NCBI RefSeq assembly: GCF_900217235.1
Contig: NZ_LT907975.1
Span: forward strand, 2,455,001 to 2,519,000
Source: Pseudodesulfovibrio profundus
Lineage (GTDB): Bacteria; Desulfobacterota; Desulfovibrionia; Desulfovibrionales; Desulfovibrionaceae
Direction: 5' to 3'
DNA: 64,000 nucleotides
A program made the translations under genes and the position numbers. Under the pieces are notes generated by a model, which did no database searches, was not told the origin of the DNA, and saw only the letters and a program-made list of their open reading frames with translations. Every line of letters starts with the position of its first letter. Position 1 is the stretch's first letter. Below are positions 48,070-55,650 of this stretch, one piece after another.

Positions 48070-48732
48070 ATGGCTGAAGCTAAGGTTTTCCCAATGAACG
48101 CTTTCGTGTCTGTGCTGCGCGGCGAAGCCGCCGACCAGACCCAGCTCGATATGCTGGCTTACATCACCCAGGCAGAAACTTTGGACGCTGACGTCGCTCC
48201 CGTGGCGCAGGCTCTGTCCAAGGCCTGGATCTACGAACAAGAACCCGGTCTGACCAAATACGCCGAAGGCGATATCGCCAAGCTCGGCAACCAGGTCAAG
48301 ATCGAAGCGCTTCCTGCTGCAGAAGCTGCCCGTGCTCAGGCTGTCCTGGACATTCTGGCTGCTCTCAAGGAAGAAAATGCTACTCTCAAGGCTGAAGTTG
48401 AAAAACTGAACGACGAGAAGAAAGCATTGGCTGATAAGATCAGCCCGCTTGAAGCCAAGGTAAAAACCATCGATGCTGCCAACGCCGCTGGCGAGCAGCA
48501 GGTTTCCGTGGCTACCAACAAGCTGAACGAAATGACCCAGAAGCTCAACGACCTCATGGCTGAAGTCGAGAAGGTCAAGAGCCAGGGTGTGGTTGTCGCC
48601 GGTGTTGCCGGTGCCGCCGGTGCCGAAGGTGCTGCAGCCGATGGCGCAGCCATGGCCGACGGTCCTGAAGTCGGTGGCGAACCCGAACCTGATTTCGGAC
48701 TGGGCGGCGACGCCTTCGGTGGTGACTGGTAA
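48070..48732 (+). CDS. qmoD: QmoD-like coiled-coil protein of the qmo operon
   Basis: A gene of unknown function follows qmoABC in Desulfovibrio genomes and has been called qmoD; this 220-residue protein has that position. Residues about 1-90 form a helical domain, 100-178 a charged coiled coil (LKEENATLKAEVEKLNDEKK), 183-205 an Ala/Gly-rich linker, and the tail is acidic with GLGGDAFGGDW. There is no signal peptide, membrane helix or cofactor motif. It may be a scaffold for the Apr-Qmo complex. The start follows AAGGAGGCATCAA. A terminator closes the operon. Confidence 0.82.
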   Translation: MAEAKVFPMNAFVSVLRGEAADQTQLDMLAYITQAETLDADVAPVAQALSKAWIYEQEPGLTKYAEGDIAKLGNQVKIEALPAAEAARAQAVLDILAALKEENATLKAEVEKLNDEKKALADKISPLEAKVKTIDAANAAGEQQVSVATNKLNEMTQKLNDLMAEVEKVKSQGVVVAGVAGAAGAEGAAADGAAMADGPEVGGEPEPDFGLGGDAFGGDW

Positions 48733-48762
48733 ATCGTTTACCTTCACGCCAATTGAACTATC

Positions 48763-48791
48763 AAGGCCCCGCGTTGTGCGGGGCCTTTTTT
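48763..48791 (+). terminator. Intrinsic terminator of the qmo operon
   Basis: AAGGCCCCGC pairs with GCGGGGCCTT with a short loop, then a T tract. Confidence 0.9.
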
Positions 48792-49120
48792 ATTGGCGTA
48801 TGGAGCGACTGGTTGCGGATTTGGCAGTCAATAACCAATGAGTGTGAGAGTGAAGCTTGTAATTTGCTGACCACTACTGATTCTCGTGGCGCTTTTATGT
48901 GGACTCAATGAATGGTGCGAAGGACAACTTCGAGTAATGAGGCGTCATGCCGGGATGCCAACAAATGACATGACTCATCGTCACATGAGTCGTGCTTGTA
49001 AAAAAGGGGAGTTGAAAGGATATGTTGCTCGGGGAGTAGGACTGCTAGCGATAAATCTGCAGTGAGCGCAGGCATGGCAATGCATGCAAATGGCAAAGGT
49101 GCGGTACTTGGTGTGGGGAG
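48792..49120. other. 329-bp non-coding region after the qmo operon
   Basis: No gene is evident. A 7-bp perfect inverted repeat, GACTCAT and ATGAGTC at 48972-48978 and 48985-48991, is the only clear structure. Confidence 0.4.
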
Positions 49121-49432
49121 TTACTCTTCGTCGCGCGATCGAACGTCTTCGCGCCAACGGTTGAGCGGTGCATAACACCCCTGGCCTTCATGCTGGGATC
49201 GGCGTACTTCCTCACCGTATTCGGGGTCCAACATCAGTCGACAGATATATCGATTGTTCTCTTTGTCCCATTCCAGCACAGGACAACGCTTGGTGTATCC
49301 ATACCGCCTGTGGGATTCGGAGCATGGGTCACGCAGACAGCACCAACCGCAACCAACGCAGGGTTCGTTTTCCTCGTTCAGCGGTTCGAGCGCAGGAGCA
49401 CCGTCAAATATATCGAATTCGGAGTCAGTCAT
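49121..49432 (-). CDS. YkgJ-type cysteine-cluster protein
   Basis: The 103-residue protein has the CVGCGWCCLRDPC cluster near its N-terminus plus later cysteines (KRCPVLEW, YICRLML, GQGCYAPL), the pattern of the CxxCxxCC family (UPF0153/YkgJ), thought to bind zinc or an iron-sulfur cluster. Its function is not established. The frame extends nine codons upstream, but the ATG at 49432 follows GAGAGGAAAA. A DUF4079-like gene is 55 bp upstream, so the two may be cotranscribed. Confidence 0.75.
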   Translation of the reverse strand: MTDSEFDIFDGAPALEPLNEENEPCVGCGWCCLRDPCSESHRRYGYTKRCPVLEWDKENNRYICRLMLDPEYGEEVRRSQHEGQGCYAPLNRWREDVRSRDEE

Positions 49433-49486
49433 TTTTCCTCTCGCAGAGGGAATCAAATACTCCGGTGAACAGTGAAAGGCAAGGTT

Positions 49487-49909
49487 CTACAAAATGAAAT
49501 CCTTGATGACCTGCCACCCTGTCCGAATCTGATACAATGCCAATCCGACAAGCAGCAGGTTGCAGACACCATGGGCAAGAGGAAGCAAGGTACGTTTTGC
49601 CTTGTTCTTATCCATGTAATAGCCGGATACAGCCCCGAAGATCATGAGCGGCAGCATGGTGAAAGCGATTTTGTAGTGTGCGCCTGTGACAAAGTTGACT
49701 TCCCATTTCAAACGGGCAACGGTCAGTCCGCCTGCCATGCCGAGCATCCAGAGTCCTATTGCGATTCGACCAATGGTGACGTGTTGCTTCCAGTTGAAGG
49801 GGATTTTGAGACCAGCGTGTTGTGACAGCAGGCGTTTTACACCGTGGTAGCCTGCATACAATCCAATGATTGTAGCGCAAATCTGTAGAAAAGGGTGAAC
49901 CCAAAGCAT
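49487..49909 (-). CDS. DUF4079-like four-helix membrane protein (second paralogue)
   Basis: The 140-residue protein has four hydrophobic helices and His5 (WVHP), His43 (NWKQHV), His78 (GAH) and His113 (AHGVCN), each matching a His in the paralogue at 16223. This spacing supports a small membrane b-type cytochrome, but haem binding is inference. Here it lies next to a YkgJ-type gene rather than an oxidase. Its start follows a GGAGGTACT-type ribosome site. Confidence 0.65.
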   Translation of the reverse strand: MLWVHPFLQICATIIGLYAGYHGVKRLLSQHAGLKIPFNWKQHVTIGRIAIGLWMLGMAGGLTVARLKWEVNFVTGAHYKIAFTMLPLMIFGAVSGYYMDKNKAKRTLLPLAHGVCNLLLVGLALYQIRTGWQVIKDFIL

Positions 49910-49977
49910 AGTACCTCCGAAACCGGTTTGCAGGTTTGCGGTTATGGTACACGAAATATTTTTTTGGGCAAAGTTTC

Positions 49978-51012
49978 CTAAACGTTCAGTTTCTTACGCA
50001 ATTCGTTCCAAACTATTTCAGGAGTCAATTCTCGCATGCAATTGTGGTGTCCTTTGGGGCAGGTGCGGGGACCGTGGAGCCCGCAGGGACGACAATCCAG
50101 TGGTGTCTCTGCTACTGTCGCGTTCTTTCCTCTGGGGAAAAATCCGAGTTCCTTGACTGTCGGGCCGAAGAGGGCAACCAGTGGAACGTCCTGGGTCCAT
50201 GCCAGATGCATGGGGCCGGAGTCGTTTGTGAGGTAGGCGTCGAGTTTCCCGAGATAGGCGGCCAGTTGGGGGAGAGAGAGTTTGCCGGACAGATCGAGTA
50301 TATCCGGGCCATGTTCTGCGCCCTTTTTAACCTGTTCCGCAACTTCTTTTTCGTCCGGTCCGGCGAAGAGGACAACTTTGACACCGGCCTCAGTCGCCTT
50401 GTCGATGATGGAGCTGAAGTATTCTACAGGCCAACATTTGGTGGGCCAGGTAGAACCGGGATGCATACCCAAAACCGGCTGGTCTTTGATGTGGATTGCC
50501 CAGAAACGGTCAGCATCGATTCGGGCAGATTCATGGAGCACAAGTTCCGCCTTGGGGCTTGGCCCTTCAAAACCAAGGGGTCGCAGCAGTTGGAGGATGC
50601 GTTCGATCTCCTCCAGTTCGTCGAACCGGCGGGGGACAGTCTCGGTGTACGCCACTCGATTATACCACGGTGCGTCATACCCGATACGGCGCTGGATGCC
50701 TGTAGCCTGTGCCACAATGGCAGAGCGCAGGGAGGTGTGTGTGGAAATCCAGAGGTCGAATCCTTGTTGTCCAATGGATTTTCCCAGCCGGTAGGCTGCG
50801 AGCAGCGACTTGTCCTTACCGCGCTTGGCAAACGGGTGTACCTGGGTGATTTCGGGCTGGCCCTCGAAAACCGATTCGACACCGGCCCTGACAAAGAAGT
50901 GAATCTCTGCATCAGGATACTGATCTTTCAGTGCTTTTAGCAGCGGTAGGGTCAGAACGGTGTCCCCGAGAAATGCTGTCTGCCAGACGCCGATTTTTTT
51001 GTAGTTGCTCAT
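49978..51012 (-). CDS. Glycosyltransferase family 9, LPS heptosyltransferase-like
   Basis: GT9 enzymes add heptose from ADP-heptose to the lipopolysaccharide core at the cytoplasmic face of the inner membrane. The 344-residue product has the N-terminal acceptor loop GVWQTAFLGDTVLTLPLL with the catalytic Asp, the donor-site motif HPGSTWPTKCWP, and NDSGPMHLAWTQDVPLVALFGPT, all as in WaaC/WaaF. It could be heptosyltransferase I or II; sequence alone does not decide. It stands alone, with no other LPS genes in view. Confidence 0.88.
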   Translation of the reverse strand: MSNYKKIGVWQTAFLGDTVLTLPLLKALKDQYPDAEIHFFVRAGVESVFEGQPEITQVHPFAKRGKDKSLLAAYRLGKSIGQQGFDLWISTHTSLRSAIVAQATGIQRRIGYDAPWYNRVAYTETVPRRFDELEEIERILQLLRPLGFEGPSPKAELVLHESARIDADRFWAIHIKDQPVLGMHPGSTWPTKCWPVEYFSSIIDKATEAGVKVVLFAGPDEKEVAEQVKKGAEHGPDILDLSGKLSLPQLAAYLGKLDAYLTNDSGPMHLAWTQDVPLVALFGPTVKELGFFPRGKNATVAETPLDCRPCGLHGPRTCPKGHHNCMRELTPEIVWNELRKKLNV

Positions 51013-51120
51013 TGGGAGGTTATGTACAGTGTCCCGCTTGATCAGGCAACGGTTGATCTACAGCCTATATCACCGTATCGTACCCTGATAAAACGACAGC
51101 AACGCAGCCAGGAGGCAGCA

Positions 51121-51360
51121 ATGAAATACATCATGTTTGAAGACTTTTCCGGCGCAGCCATTCCTATCATCTTTCCCAATCGCATCGACCATGCCGAAAT
51201 GCGTGAGCAGATGCCCTACACTCGGGCACTTTCTGCCGGATATGTTTCCTATGGACCGGAAGGGTGGAGCTGCCACGGAAGTTCAAAAAGTCTTGAATTG
51301 AAGGCAGAAGAAGCTGACGCCGCAGTCATTGCCGCCAAATTCGAAGACGCCGAGAGCTGA
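51121..51360 (+). CDS. Small conserved-looking protein, function unknown
   Basis: The 79-residue protein has no signal peptide or cofactor motif. It begins MKYIMFEDFSGAAIPIIFPNRIDH and contains SAGYVSYGPEGWSCHGSSKSL, which suggests a compact beta-rich fold. The ATG follows CAGGAGGCAGCA; an in-frame ATG at 51022 has a ribosome site only two bases away and is less likely. I do not recognise a family. Confidence 0.6.
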   Translation: MKYIMFEDFSGAAIPIIFPNRIDHAEMREQMPYTRALSAGYVSYGPEGWSCHGSSKSLELKAEEADAAVIAAKFEDAES

Positions 51361-51459
51361 TCCCTCGGCTCACTGCTCGATTTTCCCTGTCCGAGTCACG
51401 GGCAGGGAAGCCGCTAATCGGCATCGAGATCAAGGGCGCTGTCGCCTGTACTTCCCTTT

Positions 51460-52794
51460 TCAAAACCCGTAGCGGACATAATCCTTGTCCAGCCTGTTGA
51501 TGAGCTGCACGTAGCGATAGGTCCCCTTGACCAATCCGTCTTCCACCAGTTCATACCCGCGTGTCCGGCAATCCGGGCACGCATCGATGGGAATCTCTAC
51601 TCCGAGGCACATGGGACCGGAATCGGCGCGGGTCTCCACTTTGTACAATCCACGGCACTGATCACACAAGGTCAGCGACTCCTGTTGCACCTCGTTGATG
51701 CCGTCGGTGTCGTAGTAAATCTGTTTGTGGCGGATGAACATGTCGCCGGAAATGACGCCCTGACGGGAATCCCCTTTGGCGTTGAACGCTGGTGGCTCAA
51801 AATAGAGTCGGGGCAACTGGCGGCACAGCTCCGCTATGTATTCCGTGGTCCGGCTGTCCTGTCGAATCTGCTCCGGGTTGTAGTTCGGTTCGCGGATGTT
51901 GGAGTAATCCACACCCGCCATGGCCAGGCAGATACCGAGATTGATGTATGGCAATGCTCCCTGAATGGAATAGCCACCCTCAAGAACGGCGATATCCGGC
52001 TTGAGCATTTCGTTGAGAGCCGCGTACCCCTTGGCTGAGAAGTTCATGTCCGTGATCGGATCGGTGAAGTGGTTGTCCTGTCCCGCGGAGTTGATAATCA
52101 GATCGGGCTGGAAATCATCGAGGATCGGTTTGACCACCTGCTCCATGACCATCATGAATCCTTCGTCCGATGTGTTGGGCGGCAGAGGGATATTGATATT
52201 TTTGCCCATCGCGTTGGGACCGCCCAGCTCTTGCGGAAAGCCTGAGCCGGGATAGAGTGTGCGACCATCCTGATGCATGGAGATGAACAGGGTGTCCGGG
52301 TCATGCCAGTAGACATCCTGCGTGCCGTCCCCGTGATGGCAGTCGGTATCGACAATGGCGATTTTGCGATGGCCGTATTTTTCACGAATGTGCTCGATCA
52401 TCACCGCTTCGATGTTGATGTTGCAGAATCCCCGTGAGCCGTGAACGACCTTCATGGCGTGGTGTCCGGGCGGGCGAACCATGGCGAAGGCGCAGTCTCG
52501 CTCGCCGGTCATGACAAGATCGGCGGCCTTGATGGCTCCACCGGCTGAAATGCGGTGGGAGCGCGTGGTCACACCGTTGACGTCCGGGAAGCAGAAATGC
52601 ACACGTTCCACATCCTCGATGGACGCGACGTCCGGCTTGTATTCGCCTATCCCTTCGATGTCGAACAGCCCTTCCTCGCGCAGTTGATCCTGCGTGTACA
52701 GCAGGCGCTCCTGGCGCTCGGGATGGGTGGGGGAGATAGCCCAGTCGAATGCCGGGAAGAAAATGATACCGAGTTTGTTCTTGGCTTTGAGCAT
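51460..52794 (-). CDS. Histone deacetylase-family hydrolase with C-terminal zinc ribbon
   Basis: Bacterial members of this arginase-fold family remove acetyl groups from polyamines or related amines. The 444-residue protein has the core motifs RPPGHHA (108-114), DTDCHHGDGTQ with likely zinc ligands Asp151 and His153, Asp240 in SAGQDNHFTDP, and the catalytic Tyr in LEGGYS. Residues about 365-420 add a two-knuckle zinc ribbon (CDQC ... CPDC), uncommon in the family. It starts three bases after a hydantoinase-like gene, so both are made from one message. The substrate is unknown. Confidence 0.88.
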   Translation of the reverse strand: MLKAKNKLGIIFFPAFDWAISPTHPERQERLLYTQDQLREEGLFDIEGIGEYKPDVASIEDVERVHFCFPDVNGVTTRSHRISAGGAIKAADLVMTGERDCAFAMVRPPGHHAMKVVHGSRGFCNINIEAVMIEHIREKYGHRKIAIVDTDCHHGDGTQDVYWHDPDTLFISMHQDGRTLYPGSGFPQELGGPNAMGKNINIPLPPNTSDEGFMMVMEQVVKPILDDFQPDLIINSAGQDNHFTDPITDMNFSAKGYAALNEMLKPDIAVLEGGYSIQGALPYINLGICLAMAGVDYSNIREPNYNPEQIRQDSRTTEYIAELCRQLPRLYFEPPAFNAKGDSRQGVISGDMFIRHKQIYYDTDGINEVQQESLTLCDQCRGLYKVETRADSGPMCLGVEIPIDACPDCRTRGYELVEDGLVKGTYRYVQLINRLDKDYVRYGF

Positions 52795-52797
52795 GGC

Positions 52798-54498
52798 TTA
52801 TCTGTCTCCCAGTGTAGTGACGACGCCGGGGCGTACCTGGCATTTCACGCGGATGTTCTTGCCGACCTGACTCATGCCTTCGACCATGTTGAAACTGGAG
52901 GCGTGGGTAATCTGGGCATCTTCGGGCTGAAGAAATACTCCCATTGAATCGAGCTGCATGACCAACTGGTTCACCGCATCCTTGCGGGCGTCATCCAGAT
53001 TGTAGCTGGAGTGGATATTTTCGCGATAGGAAAGCGAGGGGATGAACATGGTGTGACGCTGGGTGTCGGCAAATAACTCCAGTTCCCAGGTAGGACGGGT
53101 CAGGGCCGCGCCAACGGCATTGGCAACACCGTAGTTCTTCGGCACTTCCGTGGAAAGCTGAAACCGCTTGAACACATCCTTTTTCAACGCCTTGGCCGGG
53201 CCGCCCATCAGGTAGACCTTTTTGGGGACAACCCGTTTACCCTCCACCAGCTCGTGGATGGTATACACCGGCTTGGAATTGATTTTCTCCAGTAGCTCGC
53301 GGGTTGCGTCGTAAATGGCCAGAGACGCGTAATCCACGGCTTCTTCGGCCAACCGTTCGCCGGTCAGGGAATGGGCTGCGGCGTACTCATCCACGGCGAG
53401 TCGGGATTTTTCCACATCGCCAACCTTGCATGAGCCCTTGTAGTTGAGCGCATCGGTCAGGGTGATCCGCTCGCCGCCAAGACAGACCGAAGGACCAAGG
53501 CGATTGGGTCCGACACGTACTTCGTCACCCACAACGGATATGGCGGAAGCCCCGCCAATGCCGATGGAGTGCACCTTGAGGGCGGTGACAAGGGTCGGGT
53601 GGGAACCGATGGTGATGCCTTCGCGCTCGATGAGTGGCGCGCCATCGGCAAATATCGCAATGTCGGTAGTGGTTCCGCCGATATCGAGAATCACGGAATC
53701 GTGAAAGATGTCGGTCAGTCCGATGATGCCCATGACCGAAGCGGCCGGGCCGGAAAAGATGGATTGGACGGGCATTGTGCGTGACCGGGGCATGGGCATG
53801 GTGCCGCCGTCGGCCTTGAGGATATTCAGGGTGATATGGCCGAGTCCGAGTTCTTCCAGTGCCTGCTCCACTGCTGTGGCGAAGTCGTTGTAGAGGCGCC
53901 AGACCGCACAGTTGAAATAGGCGGTGGCGACACGGCGAGGGAAGTTGAGCGCGCCTCCCAGTTGGTGACCCAGCGTAACGAAATCGGCCATGTCGCACCC
54001 TGTGTCATCCTTGCTGCGGCAGGCGGCCGTGCGAATGGCGTTTTCATGGCGGGGGTTGCGTGTGGAAAATTTGCCAACGCAGGCATAAACCCTGATCCCG
54101 TTCTGCTTGCAGGAGTCGATGGCCTTTTCCAACTGGCGAGTGGGCATGGCCCGGACTTCGTTGCCTCGATGGTCAATGGACCCGTCGATGACATGATAGT
54201 CCTTGCACGGCATGAAGTTGTGCGGATCAATGCCGGGACCGGATGAAACTATGACACCCACATCCTCGGTTTTTCCCTGAACAATGGCATTGGTGGACAG
54301 TGTCGTGGAAAGGTTGAGTTGGGTGATCCCCTCTTTGTCGACCTGACCTAATATGTTTTTGAGCGCTTCGGTCACCGACCAAAGCAGATCGTCATGGCGC
54401 GTGGGGACTTTGCACCATGCAGCCACTTCTCCCCCGTTTTTCATCGTGACGGCTACCGCATCGGTGTGGGTGCCGCCGACATCTATTCCTAACAGCAT
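52798..54498 (-). CDS. Hydantoinase A/oxoprolinase-family ATPase
   Basis: These actin-fold enzymes use ATP to open cyclic amides such as hydantoins or 5-oxoproline, or to carboxylate ketones. The 566-residue product has the phosphate motifs LLGIDVGGTHTDAV and ILDIGGTTTDIA, SGPAASVMG, SIGIGGASA and the late LMGGPAKAL. The HyuB-type partner subunit is absent, so it may work alone or with the HDAC-like hydrolase encoded three bases downstream. The ATG at 54498 follows CGAGGAGCGCAG; the longer frame is rejected. Confidence 0.85.
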   Translation of the reverse strand: MLLGIDVGGTHTDAVAVTMKNGGEVAAWCKVPTRHDDLLWSVTEALKNILGQVDKEGITQLNLSTTLSTNAIVQGKTEDVGVIVSSGPGIDPHNFMPCKDYHVIDGSIDHRGNEVRAMPTRQLEKAIDSCKQNGIRVYACVGKFSTRNPRHENAIRTAACRSKDDTGCDMADFVTLGHQLGGALNFPRRVATAYFNCAVWRLYNDFATAVEQALEELGLGHITLNILKADGGTMPMPRSRTMPVQSIFSGPAASVMGIIGLTDIFHDSVILDIGGTTTDIAIFADGAPLIEREGITIGSHPTLVTALKVHSIGIGGASAISVVGDEVRVGPNRLGPSVCLGGERITLTDALNYKGSCKVGDVEKSRLAVDEYAAAHSLTGERLAEEAVDYASLAIYDATRELLEKINSKPVYTIHELVEGKRVVPKKVYLMGGPAKALKKDVFKRFQLSTEVPKNYGVANAVGAALTRPTWELELFADTQRHTMFIPSLSYRENIHSSYNLDDARKDAVNQLVMQLDSMGVFLQPEDAQITHASSFNMVEGMSQVGKNIRVKCQVRPGVVTTLGDR

Positions 54499-54612
54499 CT
54501 GCGCTCCTCGAATTTTTGCAGGCGTACGCAATAATTAGCATTGGGCAGACGCTATTCGCAAGATGGAATAGGTGAATGGACAGATTGGGGGGGTGAAAGG
54601 TCGACCTGGAGA

Positions 54613-55407
54613 TTATGGAATGGTGACGTAACCCGCATGCCTGTACTGGCAATTGTAGGACGACATGATTTCGTCAATCTCACCACTGTCGACCATGGCC
54701 TTGATGTGTCGGCTGAATTCCTCAGCACGTTTGATGAGTGGCGATCCTCTTGATATGGCCAGATGCGCGCCTGACCCTTCGGTGAAGCGGTACTGAGCAT
54801 GGCGAACATGTTTGGCGCAACCGTACTTCTGAAGCTCACAATCCGCCACGGATGTAGCGTGGATAAACGTATCAATACGACCCTGCGCAAGCATTTTGTG
54901 AAGTTGATGCAGATTGTGGGCCGGTATTTTGTTCAGGTGCTGATCGTTGTCAAAACGGGCGAAGTACTTGGTTCCGGTAATGTAGCCGATACGCAGGCCG
55001 TTAAGATCTTCATACCGTTGAATACTAATAGGACTTCGTTTCAGGAGATAGAAAGCCTTGTCACTGCCGCGGTGGTAGTGCGGCTCCACAAAGTGGAGAA
55101 ACAGCTCCCTGTCGGCAGAGCGCTGCAATGTGGTGCCTGCGTCAAGTTCGCCCTGTTCAAGCATCAGCAAGCCTCGGGTAAACGGTACAGAAACCAACTC
55201 CAGTTTGAGGTTCATTCGTTTGCACAGGGATTTGAGCAGGTCTATATCAATGCCAGTGACATCACTGCCGGGTTCAGTGATTATCCATGGTGGATAGGAT
55301 GATATTGGAACACGTAAAACACTTGTTTGAGCTGCGGCGGAGGGAGAAAAGGCAAGGATACACAGTATGCTCAGTACAGGCAGGAAAGACAAATGCATAG
55401 GCAACAA
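54613..55407 (-). CDS. Periplasmic solute-binding protein, family 3 (second)
   Basis: The 264-residue protein has a signal peptide (about 1-26, ending SPSAAAQ) and an SBP_bac_3 fold: SSYPPWIITEPGSDVTGIDIDLLKSL, GELDAGTTLQRSADRE and RIGYITGTKYFARFD. Four cysteines occur late in the chain. It would bind an amino acid or related solute; no transporter genes adjoin it. It resembles the orphan protein at 31021 in organisation. Translation may start at the first Met or at the fourth codon. Confidence 0.78.
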   Translation of the reverse strand: MLPMHLSFLPVLSILCILAFSPSAAAQTSVLRVPISSYPPWIITEPGSDVTGIDIDLLKSLCKRMNLKLELVSVPFTRGLLMLEQGELDAGTTLQRSADRELFLHFVEPHYHRGSDKAFYLLKRSPISIQRYEDLNGLRIGYITGTKYFARFDNDQHLNKIPAHNLHQLHKMLAQGRIDTFIHATSVADCELQKYGCAKHVRHAQYRFTEGSGAHLAISRGSPLIKRAEEFSRHIKAMVDSGEIDEIMSSYNCQYRHAGYVTIP

Positions 55408-55592
55408 CCTTAGTAATAGTAACTAATCTTTAATCACATATTATGCAATGTGAGGCGTTTTTGTAAAATGAAAAATACAGTATTGTAGAAACTGATAGGC
55501 GAGATAGTGGATATCAATAATGGCCGCTCTACTCTACTAAAAAAAGAGGGGGAAAAACAAAGAAAGGCAGTGGGGTGGAGGCTGCACTGTTG

Positions 55593-55642
55593 AAAAGAAT
55601 CACGAGCAGCAAGATATGATTTCTCATTCCCTGCTGCTCGTG
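55593..55642 (-). terminator. Probable terminator of uvrA
   Basis: CACGAGCAGCA pairs perfectly with TGCTGCTCGTG across a 20-nt loop, and the minus strand continues ATTCTTTT. It lies just after the uvrA stop. Confidence 0.7.
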
Positions 55643-55650
55643 TTGCATGA

